A stretch of DNA of 34,405 bases from an uncultured Clostridia bacterium (GTDB taxonomy: Bacteria; Bacillota; Clostridia; Christensenellales; Pumilibacteraceae): positions 1 through 34,405 of the forward strand of contig CANPVN010000017.1 in assembly GCA_947581755.1 (NCBI GenBank). Reading direction: 5' to 3'. The translations under genes were made by a program, and so were the position numbers. The notes under the pieces are model-generated. The model saw only the letters and a list, made by a program, of their open reading frames with translations. It had not been told where the DNA came from and made no database searches. Every line of letters starts with the position of its first letter. Positions within the stretch are counted from its first letter, which is position 1. This document shows, in pieces, positions 1 through 8,800 of this stretch.

Positions 1-184
1 GGGGTCCGGTGGGTCCCGTGGGTCCGATTGCGCCTTGCGCTCCCGCTGCTCCTGCCGCTCCTGCAGGACCTTGGGGTCCGGTGGGTCCCGTGGGTCCGAT
101 TGCGCCTTGCGCTCCCGCTGCTCCTGCTACACCTGCAGGGCCTTGGGGTCCGGTGGGTCCCGTGGGTCCGATTGCGCCTTGCGC
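1..184 (-). repeat. 72-bp tandem repeats coding for 24-residue collagen-like units
   Basis: Units begin at 1, 73 and 145 with the same start (ggggtccggtgggtcccgtg). The first two agree over nearly all 72 bases, and the third diverges after about 40 bases. The period is a multiple of nine bases, so the Gly-X-Y register is kept. The near-identity suggests recent slippage or recombination. The array probably continues past the left edge. Confidence 0.9.
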
Positions 185-613
185 ACCGACCGCGCCTTGA
201 GGTCCTTGGGGACCCTGTGGTCCTGTAGGGCCGATTGCGCCCGTTGCACCCGTTGCTCCCGCAGGACCTTGAGGTCCGGTGGGGCCAGTGGGTCCGATTG
301 CGCCTGTCGCACCCGTTGCTCCGGTTGCTCCCGTAGCGCCTGTTGCTCCGACGGGTCCCTGTGGCCCGATTGGACCTTGAGGACCGGTAGGACCTACAGA
401 ACCGCGAGGACCGGGAAATCCCGGCATACCTTGAGGTCCCGTAGGGCCTGTAGGGCCTATTAAAGCAGGCGGACAGGGCGGACAAGGGGGACAAGGAGAA
501 GGGCAAGGTCTGTCAGTACATTCATTATTGCAATTATAACCATTATCATTGCAGTCGTTTTCATTTTGATTACATCGACAATTGTTTGAATTGCAGCCAT
601 AAAATCTGAACAT
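1..613 (-). CDS. Cys-rich collagen-like (Gly-X-Y) surface protein, 3' end beyond the window
   Basis: The frame is open from an ATG at 613 to the left edge, giving about 204 visible residues. Residues 1-49 form a head rich in Asn and Cys, with ten Cys at 7, 12, 14, 21, 28, 32, 37, 41, 44 and 47, ending in a CPxxCPPC-type stretch. From Gly53 onward every third residue is Gly, with GPTGPQ and GATGAT triplets, which is the collagen-like pattern of BclA-type exosporium proteins. AAGGAG lies 11 bases before this ATG. A second ATG at 620 is nearer the ribosome site but its frame stops after 16 codons. The Gly-X-Y part should form trimeric rods; the Cys head may crosslink them (inference). A spore-surface role fits the sporulation genes elsewhere in the window but is not proven. 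The C-terminal domain, which would help classify the protein, is outside the window. Confidence 0.9.
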   Translation of the reverse strand, partial: MFRFYGCNSNNCRCNQNENDCNDNGYNCNNECTDRPCPSPCPPCPPCPPALIGPTGPTGPQGMPGFPGPRGSVGPTGPQGPIGPQGPVGATGATGATGATGATGAIGPTGPTGPQGPAGATGATGAIGPTGPQGPQGPQGAVGAQGAIGPTGPTGPQGPAGVAGAAGAQGAIGPTGPTGPQGPAGAAGAAGAQGAIGPTGPTGP

Positions 614-655
614 AAATCATTAATCTCCTTCTTTTGATGGTCATAGACCTATTAC

Positions 656-682
656 AGAATATGAATATCAAAAAGAAAGTGT
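656..682 (-). promoter_or_regulatory. Possible sporulation-type (sigma-K/sigma-E-like) promoter of the collagen-like gene
   Basis: On the minus strand CATATTCT (663-656) fits the CATAnnnT -10 element of mother-cell sigma factors. AC dinucleotides lie 15 and 17 bases upstream (679-682), close to the AC of the sigma-K -35 element. No good sigma-A promoter is seen here. The match is short and could be chance. The same stretch carries a weak 5-bp hairpin followed by TTTTTG that might end the upstream amidohydrolase transcript. Confidence 0.3.
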
Positions 683-688
683 TCTCTT

Positions 689-1471
689 TCATGAGTCCAA
701 AAGCGCTAATGCGTTTTTATAAAATATTTTTTGTTTGAAGTCATCGGATATATTAAGATTTTGCAACATTTCGATATCCTTTTTGGGATTTGACCAAGGC
801 GTATCCGTACCGAACAAAATTTTGGTTTCATCAAAGACACCCAAAACTTTCTCGCACTCCGACAAAAAATCAAAACTGAAAGAACAATCAACATAAATAT
901 TGGTTTGGGGCAAAAGGCGCATAGCGTCATCCCACATTTTCCAGCCGCCCAAATGCGCGGCAATTATTTTCGATCCCGAGAAGCTTGCCGCGACTTCGGA
1001 AAAAGCTGCGGTATTTCCAAACTCTCCCGGTATCATGAGATCATAACCGCAATGGAACAATAAAATAAAACCTTTATTCAGAGCGTATTCATAGACTTTG
1101 AACGCTTCTTTATCGTTAACGTAATATTTTTGAGTATAAGGTTGGAATTTAATTCCGACGATTCCTCTCTCCTTCAATCGAGCCAATTCGCTTTGATAAT
1201 CTTTATAATACGGATGTATCGAACCGAAAGGTATTAGTTCGGGATCATTTAACAACGATATTGCAAAATTATTGACATTTACGGTATTTTCCGGTTTATT
1301 TGCGATGTTCAGAACCACAGATTTGTCAATTCCCGAGGCCTTCATCTGCGATTTCAACCCCGAAATGGTGCAATCAAAAGACGGCGCATAAGGAGAATCG
1401 GCAGGTACGGCATTCGCCGCTCGTTTTGCCAAACTGTCAATATACGCGTGAGTATGAAAATCTATTATCAT
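689..1471 (-). CDS. Amidohydrolase-family metal-dependent hydrolase
   Basis: This is a 260-residue protein with the hallmarks of the amidohydrolase-2 TIM-barrel family. It has an N-terminal DFHTH (His6 and His8, metal ligands), a GIKFQPY strand in the middle, LFHCG and AAHLGG histidines, and a late FGTDTPW carrying the catalytic Asp. Such enzymes hydrolyse or decarboxylate small cyclic or acyl substrates, and the substrate cannot be read from the sequence. There is no signal peptide or membrane segment, so it is cytoplasmic. AAGGAG sits 8 bases before the ATG. It is transcribed away from purA from a shared 116-base gap and is followed by the collagen-like gene on the same strand. Length and start are typical of the family. 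Confidence 0.85.
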   Translation of the reverse strand: MIIDFHTHAYIDSLAKRAANAVPADSPYAPSFDCTISGLKSQMKASGIDKSVVLNIANKPENTVNVNNFAISLLNDPELIPFGSIHPYYKDYQSELARLKERGIVGIKFQPYTQKYYVNDKEAFKVYEYALNKGFILLFHCGYDLMIPGEFGNTAAFSEVAASFSGSKIIAAHLGGWKMWDDAMRLLPQTNIYVDCSFSFDFLSECEKVLGVFDETKILFGTDTPWSNPKKDIEMLQNLNISDDFKQKIFYKNALALLDS

Positions 1472-1491
1472 TTTTAATTCTCCTTGTAAAA

Positions 1492-1521
1492 ATTTTACTT
1501 TTGGATATGTTTTTTAGTCTA
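1492..1521 (-). promoter_or_regulatory. Candidate sigma-A promoter for the amidohydrolase gene
   Basis: On the minus strand TAGACT (1521-1516) and TAAAAT (1497-1492) are separated by 18 bases and lie just upstream of the amidohydrolase ribosome site. The -35 box matches four of six consensus bases. It lies back to back with the purA promoter. Confidence 0.4.
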
Positions 1522-1527
1522 CTGTAT

Positions 1528-1556
1528 TTGACTTATGAAACGAGATATAATATAAT
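1528..1556 (+). promoter_or_regulatory. Sigma-A promoter of purA
   Basis: TTGACT at 1528-1533 and a perfect TATAAT at 1551-1556 are separated by 17 bases. Transcription should begin near 1563, leaving a leader of about 25 bases before the purA ATG. That is too short for a purine riboswitch, and none is seen. Confidence 0.85.
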
Positions 1557-1587
1557 AAAATCATCCAATTAAGAGGTGGCTAATAAT

Positions 1588-2862
1588 ATGTCAACTATCG
1601 CACTTGTAGGAGCCCAATGGGGCGACGAAGGAAAAGGTAAAATTATCGATATTTTATCATTAAGATCAGATATGGTCGTGCGCGCGCAAGGCGGCGACAA
1701 TGCGGGTCATACCGTAATTGTAAACGACGAAGTTTACAAGCTTCGTATCATTCCGAGCGGAATTTTGTACCACAATACTCAGTGTATCGTGGGCAACGGC
1801 GTAGTGGTAAACCCTAAGGTCATTCTTGAGGAAATGGACAATTTGAGCGCAAGAGGCGTATCTCTGGATAATTTGAAAATAGATGCTCGCGCCCATGTTA
1901 TTCTCCCCTATCATATCATTTTGGACGGGCTTGCCGAGGACGCAAGAGGCAAAGCCGATATAGGAACCACAAAGAAAGGAATAGGTCCTTGCTATATGGA
2001 TAAAGCGGAAAGAATAGGTATCCGTATGTATGATCTTGTCCATCCCGAAATTTTCAAACAAAAATTAGAAAGAAATGTCTCAATAAAAAATTCCTATATC
2101 AATAAGATTTATGGCGCGGAGCCTCTGGATTTCGAACAAATATACAATGAATATTGCGAATACGGCAAAAGGCTTCAACCCTATGTATGCGACACATCCT
2201 CAATAATTTATAAAGCAATAAAAGAAAATAAACGGGTGCTGTTCGAAGGCGCGCAAGGCGCGTTATTGGATCTCGATATGGGAACATATCCTTTTGTAAC
2301 AAGCTCTCATCCGACAAGCGGCGGATTCTGTGTGGGTGCAGGAATAGGTCCCACATTGATAGATAAATGTCTCGGTATAGCAAAAGCTTATACGACAAGA
2401 GTCGGCAAAGGTCCCTTCCCTACCGAACTCGAAGATGAAATCGGAGATCATATTCGAAAGGTCGGTTGCGAATTCGGAACCGTCACGGGCAGACCGCGAA
2501 GATGCGGTTGGTTGGATTTGGTTATCCTCAGATTTGCCGTACGTGTAGACGGTTTAACGGGATTGGCATTAAATAAGTTGGATACTCTTTCGGGATTACC
2601 TAAACTCAAAGTATGCGTGGCTTATAAAAGAGGCAATACGGTACTCAATGATTTCCCGCCCGATATCAATGAGCTTGCGGAATGTGAACCCATCTATGAA
2701 GAATTGGACGGCTGGAATGAGAATCTTTGCGACGTAAAAGCCTATGAAGAATTACCTGAAAACGCAAAAAAATATATAGAATTTATAGAAAAGAATATCG
2801 AGTGTCCCGTCAAAATGATCGGAATAGGACCTCAACGTACACAGAATCTTTATAAGGATTGA
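1588..2862 (+). CDS. purA: Adenylosuccinate synthetase
   Basis: PurA joins aspartate to IMP using GTP, giving adenylosuccinate, the first committed step to AMP. The 424-residue protein shows the signature GDEGKGK loop (residues 12-18, catalytic Asp13), GGDNAGHTV with catalytic His41, the KKGIGPCY segment, the FEGAQGALLD strand and a C-terminal GPQR element. The ATG at 1588 is chosen because AAGAGGTG at 1571-1578 is its ribosome site; an in-frame GTG at 1576 lies inside that site. The gene stands alone on the plus strand, converging on the pyrG-like gene with a shared terminator. Nothing unusual is seen in its active-site motifs. Confidence 0.97.
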   Translation: MSTIALVGAQWGDEGKGKIIDILSLRSDMVVRAQGGDNAGHTVIVNDEVYKLRIIPSGILYHNTQCIVGNGVVVNPKVILEEMDNLSARGVSLDNLKIDARAHVILPYHIILDGLAEDARGKADIGTTKKGIGPCYMDKAERIGIRMYDLVHPEIFKQKLERNVSIKNSYINKIYGAEPLDFEQIYNEYCEYGKRLQPYVCDTSSIIYKAIKENKRVLFEGAQGALLDLDMGTYPFVTSSHPTSGGFCVGAGIGPTLIDKCLGIAKAYTTRVGKGPFPTELEDEIGDHIRKVGCEFGTVTGRPRRCGWLDLVILRFAVRVDGLTGLALNKLDTLSGLPKLKVCVAYKRGNTVLNDFPPDINELAECEPIYEELDGWNENLCDVKAYEELPENAKKYIEFIEKNIECPVKMIGIGPQRTQNLYKD

Positions 2863-2883
2863 TAATTTGCAATCTTTTAAATT

Positions 2884-2920
2884 AAGGTATGACTCTTTAA
2901 GAGCCATACCTTCTTTTTTA
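2884..2920 (+). terminator. Rho-independent terminator of purA
   Basis: A 12-bp stem with one A-C mismatch (2884-2895 pairing with 2901-2912), a TTTAA loop, and a downstream T-rich run (cttttttattttt). It lies between the converging purA and pyrG-like genes. The minus-strand tail is less T-rich, so it works best for purA but may stop both transcripts. Confidence 0.85.
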
Positions 2921-4489
2921 TTTTTCCACAGTCTTTAAGAGCGCAGTAATCAACGGATGAGGCGATTCGAAACGAGAAATAAATTCGGGTCGGAAAATTA
3001 CTCCTATAAAGAACTTACACTTGTCAAACTCAAAAATTTGCGGTATTCCGTTATCCCCTTTTCCGCAAAAGGTCACCCCGACGTCGGCAAAAGTCTTTTC
3101 ATAATCGGGATTGAAATCATATTTATGTCTATGTCTCTCTCTTATGGTTTCCGTACCGTAAATTTTTTCAACCTTGCTACCCTTCAGCAAATGACATTTA
3201 TATCCGCCTGCAGTAAAAGTCGGCGCGCCGTCTTTGAGATTTGCAACGATACAATCTCCCTCATCCGAGAACTCCGAACTGTTGGCTTGGGAAAGTCCCG
3301 CAAGATCTCTGGCGATTTCTATTAAACCCGCTTGAGCGCCGAGTCCTATCATCAGAATGGGAACATCATGCGTTCTTGCATATTTGACGGTTTCGACCTT
3401 ACCTTCAAATCCTCGCTCTCCGAAGCCTGAAGCTAAAATGATACAATCAAATTCCTTGAGCATGTTTATATTTTTGGAAACGTTTTCGCTGCTTATCATG
3501 GATATATCGACCTTCTTATTGAGATAAGCGGAACTATGAAGAACCGCTTCTTTCAAAGAGATATAAGCATTGCTCTTATCTACATATTTTCCGACTATCG
3601 CCAACTTTATGGCTACATCGCTCTTTCGAATGTAAGAAATTTTATCGCAAAGTTCTTGCCATGCGGACAAATCCGGTTTAGTACTCTCCAATCTTAATTT
3701 TTTCAAAACGGCGTCGGCAAATTTTTCCTTTTCCAATAATAATGGCAATGTTTCGAGTTCACTTGTAGTCAGACTTGAAATTATGCTGTCTTTGTCTACA
3801 TTACAAAACAATGCAAGTTTTGCTTTACTTGAAGTTTCCAACGGTAAATCGGATCTGCAAACTATGACATCGGGTTGTATACCCAAATTCTGAAGTTCTT
3901 TTACGCTGTGTTGTGTGGGCTTTGTTTTTTGTTCTCCGCTTACTCCTATATAAGGTAACAAAGTCACGTGAATATAAGCGGTATTATGTTTTCCGACATC
4001 GCTTTGAACCTGACGTATTGCTTCCAAAAAGGGATGACTTTCGATATCCCCGACGGTACCGCCTATCTCGGTAATGACTATGTCGCTCTTTTCTTCACGC
4101 CCTACTGCAAATATATGTTTTTTTATCTCGTCTGTAATATGAGGAACAACCTGTACCGTTTTACCGTTATAGGCGCCCTTCCGTTCGTTTTCTATAACTC
4201 TCGAATATATTTGTCCCGAAGTAACATTGTTTCTTGCGCAAAGATTAAAGTTCAACATTCTTTCATAGTGCCCGAGAACGTGATCTCCTTCATATCCGTC
4301 GTCCGTAACAAAAATCTCTCCATGTTGATAAGGACTTAAGTTCGAAGTATCGACATTAAAATAGGGATCGAATTTCAAAACCGAAACTTTAAATCCTCTT
4401 GCAAGGAGAAGCTTTCCGAGCGCGGCTCCCGTAATACCTTTACCCAATCCCGAAACAACACCGCCTGTTATAAAAATATATTTAGTCAT
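2918..4489 (-). CDS. pyrG: CTP synthase homologue with altered glutaminase and synthetase active sites
   Basis: PyrG normally makes CTP from UTP, ATP and ammonia released from glutamine. This 523-residue homologue keeps both domains: an N-terminal synthetase with P-loop SGLGKG (13-18), Lys39, E-IGGTVGDIES (141-151) and KTKPTQHS (188-195), and a C-terminal class I glutaminase fold from about residue 293. However, the nucleophile motif (GICLGMQ in the family) reads MIGLGAQ, so the catalytic Cys is Gly382. The HPEF motif reads RPEF, so the catalytic His is Arg500. The oxyanion GGFG reads SGFG, the GGTMRLG loop is changed, and in the synthetase half the ETDLD motif reads EGDHV, putting Val71 at the Mg2+-ligand Asp. 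Glu406 and the ERHRH arginines remain. The frame is intact, so it is not simply decaying. It overlaps the upstream HEPN-nuclease gene as TAATG with AAAGGAG before it. It may be an ammonia-only CTP synthase or a repurposed paralogue. Confidence 0.92.
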   Translation of the reverse strand: MTKYIFITGGVVSGLGKGITGAALGKLLLARGFKVSVLKFDPYFNVDTSNLSPYQHGEIFVTDDGYEGDHVLGHYERMLNFNLCARNNVTSGQIYSRVIENERKGAYNGKTVQVVPHITDEIKKHIFAVGREEKSDIVITEIGGTVGDIESHPFLEAIRQVQSDVGKHNTAYIHVTLLPYIGVSGEQKTKPTQHSVKELQNLGIQPDVIVCRSDLPLETSSKAKLALFCNVDKDSIISSLTTSELETLPLLLEKEKFADAVLKKLRLESTKPDLSAWQELCDKISYIRKSDVAIKLAIVGKYVDKSNAYISLKEAVLHSSAYLNKKVDISMISSENVSKNINMLKEFDCIILASGFGERGFEGKVETVKYARTHDVPILMIGLGAQAGLIEIARDLAGLSQANSSEFSDEGDCIVANLKDGAPTFTAGGYKCHLLKGSKVEKIYGTETIRERHRHKYDFNPDYEKTFADVGVTFCGKGDNGIPQIFEFDKCKFFIGVIFRPEFISRFESPHPLITALLKTVEK

Positions 4490-5775
4490 TATTTCATCTC
4501 CTTTGTAGGTTTTCCGAATCCTATTTCATTAAGCTTCTTGCAATTATAGTCAATCAGCTTCAATAATTTTTCAAAAATATCTTTCGCCATTGTTTTATCC
4601 GTCAAAGCGCGATTTACGGAATCCAAAGAGTTATCGGCATGGGCATAAAAATTGCGTTTTTCGAAATATTCGGTATAAAGAGCCGTCATTACTTCGGCAT
4701 AAACCACGCTGTTTATTTTGCGTTTATAGCCGACTTTAAGTTCATAAATACCGTTGGGTCGTTCGAAAGCCTGTCCTATCATCTTTACATCGATACCTTT
4801 TGCCCGCTGTAGATCAAATATAAGTCGTTCCAATCCTCTGTAAGGCGGCACAAGCAAAACCGAATAATCGCTTAGTCGGACTTCATCATTACCTATATCC
4901 ATAAGACCTATTGAAAAATCAATCTTGGATTGTTCCGAAAGAAAATCATATCCATTAGGTAATGCTTTCTTTAATTGTCTTTCGATTTCTTTTGCTCTCT
5001 TCTGTTCTCCCGTAAGTTCTATATGAGAATTTACGGCGGAAATAAAATCCGTATTATTGTTTAGAATAACCTGCACCTCTCCGAAAAGAGAACTTCGTTT
5101 ACCCTGAAGTTGCACAACTTTTTTTTGAGGCATATATCTTAAAAATAATTTTTGATTTTTGTTATCTTCGATAATATAAGACTTTAATTCCGTAAGTTTT
5201 CCTTTGTCCGAAACATGGAAAACTCGCGCCCGTACGCCCGACGCTCTTATTTGTTTTATCAGCGCGTTAAGCTTTTCCGCCGAAAAATCTTTTACCGAAT
5301 AGCCGTTTTTGTACTCCAAAGACTCCGCTTCAATCGCTTTCACTTCGTTCTTGTTTTGAGTAACGCGCTTGGAGTCATTGTCTTTTTTTACAAACTGCAT
5401 TGAACCTTTCTTTTTTGCGTTATTATTTGCAACTTTATTGGTTCTTTCTCGGTTTGTCGTTGCCGTTTTTTGGGGAACCGCTTGCTTTTGCTCGGGATTT
5501 GCCGATTTGAGAGACGCTACGGATTTATAATATAAATCATTTAAACGATCGATAAAAGTTTCGGAAGCGGTAAAGGTCAAAATGGTTGCCTTTGTATCAT
5601 ATACAATACTTGCTTTTTCGGATTCGTATTTTATATTATACCTTGTAAAATGGCATTTCGGAGACGGCTCCTTGTGCGATACGATCTTTATTCCTTTGGT
5701 CGCCATCATAGCGCCTGCAAATACCGAAAACGCAGTTTCCGAACAATTCGAATGATTAAATCTTTTTGGTTCCAT
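4489..5775 (-). CDS. RnlA/RNase LS-like HEPN ribonuclease (putative toxin)
   Basis: This 428-residue protein is not a housekeeping enzyme I recognise, but its C-terminal third matches the plan of RnlA (E. coli RNase LS toxin). An LSDYSVLLVPPYRGLERLIF segment carries R-x2-E (Arg313, Glu316). A helical end carries KRNFYAH, the HEPN R-x4-H motif (Arg374, His379), and is followed by a long helix. These are the same four catalytic-type positions, in the same order, as in RnlA. Two small alpha/beta domains precede it (about 1-90 and 155-250), joined by a Lys/Asn/Gln-rich disordered linker (about 95-150), like the N-terminal domains of RnlA. HEPN proteins of this kind cut RNA and are normally held off by a partner. 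No RnlB-like gene is present. The next gene, overlapping by one base (TAATG), is the altered CTP synthase. The start at 5775 has AAGGGG upstream; an ATG at 5779 is out of frame. Confidence 0.72.
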   Translation of the reverse strand: MEPKRFNHSNCSETAFSVFAGAMMATKGIKIVSHKEPSPKCHFTRYNIKYESEKASIVYDTKATILTFTASETFIDRLNDLYYKSVASLKSANPEQKQAVPQKTATTNRERTNKVANNNAKKKGSMQFVKKDNDSKRVTQNKNEVKAIEAESLEYKNGYSVKDFSAEKLNALIKQIRASGVRARVFHVSDKGKLTELKSYIIEDNKNQKLFLRYMPQKKVVQLQGKRSSLFGEVQVILNNNTDFISAVNSHIELTGEQKRAKEIERQLKKALPNGYDFLSEQSKIDFSIGLMDIGNDEVRLSDYSVLLVPPYRGLERLIFDLQRAKGIDVKMIGQAFERPNGIYELKVGYKRKINSVVYAEVMTALYTEYFEKRNFYAHADNSLDSVNRALTDKTMAKDIFEKLLKLIDYNCKKLNEIGFGKPTKEMK

Positions 5776-5793
5776 CCATACCCCTTATCTTAT

Positions 5794-5828
5794 AAAAAAG
5801 CGGCTCTTTTTGCAAGAACCGCTTTTTT
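5794..5828 (-). terminator. Rho-independent terminator of the surface-protein gene
   Basis: A 10-bp stem of AAAAAAGCGG with CCGCTTTTTT (5794-5803 with 5819-5828) extends after one mismatch by four more pairs, and TTTTTT follows on the minus strand. It lies just after the surface-protein stop and 18 bases before the HEPN-nuclease start. The downstream gene therefore relies on read-through or on a promoter hidden in or before the hairpin. A weak TTGCAA/TATAAG pair with a 15-base spacer overlaps it. Confidence 0.85.
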
Positions 5829-5841
5829 AAGTTATCTTTGA

Positions 5842-8800
5842 TTATTTCTTGATCTTGCGCAAACGAACGATATACACAATTACAAAGATGATAAGCAATG
5901 CTGCCAAAACAGTCAATACCACGGTTAAGACGGTAACAGGTACGGACATTGAAGATTGAGTTGCCGATACGGTAAATTCGTATGTCTTGAAACTCTCGTT
6001 GCCGTTGCTGTCTTTTACGGTAATTCTCACGGTATAAGAACCTGTGTTAAGTTCGTAACCAGATTGTCTGTCGCGGGAAAGTCTGGATTCCAAATTGCTC
6101 AATGTTACCCATTCGGAGTTATTGTTGAAGGAAGTGGAACCGTAAACAACTTCGGAGTTGTTGTAAAGTTCGAACTTCACGCTGATATCGGAATCGCTGT
6201 CATCGGGATTATCTTTTGCAATATTGCCTTTAACAAAGTCAAAGAAGAATTTGTTGCCGCTCTTATAGCCGCTTGTAATTCTGTCGCCCTTGTCGTTCTC
6301 TACAGTGAAGCCCTTACCTGACTCGTTTGCCAATGCGGTATTGATTGTGGGAGCAACTACGTCGCCGACAACCAATCTTTGAGAAGCTGTTGCCGAAGGT
6401 GCGCTTTCGGTAGATTCGGCTTCGTAAGAAATGTTGTATACCGAGTTTTCGGTTGCAAGAAATGCCCAACGATTTGCGAAAACAAAATTGCCTTTATTTT
6501 CGCCTTGAGTAGCCTCGTACTCATTGAGAGTATAATACGCATCTACCTTGTTCCAATAAACTCTTCTTATATCGCCTTGATCGGTATTGTCATTGGGAAT
6601 AGAAGTGCTTGTCATTGTGGAACTGCTATAGCTGATAGTTACGGTAATCGTGCCTGCAGGTCCGTTGGGAGTATAAGCGGTAACTTCGGGAAGAACGAAC
6701 CAAGCGCCTTGACCTGTATATTTGTTGGCGTCGGATACGGAATCTTTATACCAAACAACATCATCATTATTGATAGTGAATATATAACTCTCGGGATTGA
6801 AACCTTGGTCGCCTCTTACCGCAACGGCTGTATGAGGAACGATGCTGCCCATATTGATTTCGGGAGTCGCAGAATCCTCAACGCCGCCGCCTACATAATA
6901 TTTAAGACCGCCTTCTTTAAGATCTTCTTCTCTGAAAGTCTTTCCTGCGAATTTATCGGCGTCCAAAGTATTGTTCCAAATTTTAAAGGTTCCTGTGGAA
7001 TTGGGAGTAAACGTATCTCCGATTACGCTGTGCTTGCGACCCTTTATTGTAACAACCTGCAAGAAACCTTCGTCAAGTTCGGTATAAGGCAAACTGTAGA
7101 CTTCGTTGATATTGTTGTTTTCTTTTGTTTCGAAAACCACGGAAGCGGGAGTTGCAGCAGTGGAACCGCTGGTTACCTTACCTGTTACGGTACGATTGAA
7201 TACATAGAGATTGCTTTCGCCCGAATTATTGAATACTCGAATAAATATTGTATAGTCGCCTTCTTTATCGGAATCAAAGGATACGTTACGAACATAAATG
7301 GTGTTTCCTTCGATAATTCTGCTCTCTTGTACATACGCTTGGTTTCCATCGGGATTGAGAACGGAAATTTCATAACCGACAAGCATTGTGTCTTCTACAT
7401 CATTCAATTCGAAACCGCCCATTGCGATGGTAGTGCTGTTGGTAAGCGTTCTGTCTGCGGTTTCCAAATCAAAACTTTCGGTCAATTCGCCTACCGAAGA
7501 TTGAGAAGCAAGTCTTACTTCAAACTCCTTGGTCTCGCTGACGTTGCCTACTTTATCGCTTGCATAATAACTTATGGTCAACTTATCGGAGATATTTTCC
7601 AAAATCACTTCATCGTCTTCGTCAACGAGGTTGTACTTATCTTCGTTCTTAACGACCTTAAGTTCTTTACCCTGATGATCAACCATATCAACACCATTGA
7701 TGGTGTAAATAAGGGTTGCTTTATCGTCTTCGCCGTCGCTGTATTCTACAGTGGGAACAACGAAAGTATTGTCTTCTTTCAAAACAAGATATTTTACTGT
7801 CTCGATATCTTCAACTACGGGAGCATAAGAATCCGTATAAGTGTCCTGCAAATCGAAAGTAACGGTCTTGGTTCTTGTACGGCTGTTAACTCTGGATCTG
7901 TAAACAGCGGTATAAGTACCGGGCTTCGCGTCCTCTATTTTGCTGAGGTCGAAAGCAAAACCGTCTTTCGTAAATGTAAGATTTCCCTTATCTTCATTGT
8001 AGCCGTCTACGGAAGTAGCGGAAACGGAATCGCCGTTTGCATAGATATTCTCGAAATAAACCATTCTGGAAATATCATCGTTGCTGAGGGTAAAGGAAAC
8101 GGTTATATCGGCATCTTTATCCTGATGTCTGAAATCGGGCATGGGGAAAGTGATTATCGAATCGACTGCCTGATTCATAGCCTTCTTTACATTGAAGCCC
8201 CATTTCGAAGGGATCGCATTATCGATCTCATCGCCGTTTATAAGAGATGCGGGATTGTTATCGGTAACATTCAAAACATATTTGAAGAGCGAAGATGCAT
8301 TGCCGTTGTCATCCCATGCCTGATACTGAATCGAATAGGAGCCTGTATATTGAGGATAGAACGCTCTGTTATCGCCGTTATCGAAAACAACTTCTTTCGT
8401 TTCATCGAAGCTTACCGCATATCCGCTGTCTTCATCGACATCTGCTTCGTAAATCTTCTGTCCGTTGGGCGCTGTTACGGTGATTTTTACCTCTACTCTC
8501 GTATCGGTGTCATCTGTAGCGCTTGCTGCGGGAAGAGTAACTTTGTTGTTAATCTGCGCAGATGCGGGAACGCCTGAAACGGAAAGTTTGGGCGCTGTGG
8601 TATCGGAGAAATTCTCCTGTACTTTTACTTCATATTCTTTGGTGTAAGACTTATAAAGGTTGCTTCCGGATTTTGTAACCTTATAAGTGAAGTAAAGCGA
8701 ACCGGCTTCATTACAATTATAAGTGTAAGTTCCGTTTGCGCCGGCCTGCAAAACCGTCTTTACGCTTTTGCTGTTTACCGCTTCGACAACTATGTTTACG

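Noticed and set aside
1..184. CRISPR-like array at the left edge
   Set aside because: The repeats have no unique spacers and code in frame for Gly-X-Y triplets.
9..463. Plus-strand frames rich in Pro/Ala/Gly or Arg/Ser
   Set aside because: They are complementary-strand shadows of the collagen-like repeats; the minus frame has a start, a ribosome site and perfect Gly-X-Y register.
1576..1587. GTG start of purA at 1576
   Set aside because: The GTG is part of the ribosome binding site AAGAGGTG for the ATG at 1588.
6379..8577. A 732-codon open frame on the plus strand
   Set aside because: It lies wholly antisense to the surface-protein gene, which has a signal peptide, promoter and terminator; the plus-strand product has no ribosome site and an irregular Cys-rich, Ile-rich composition.
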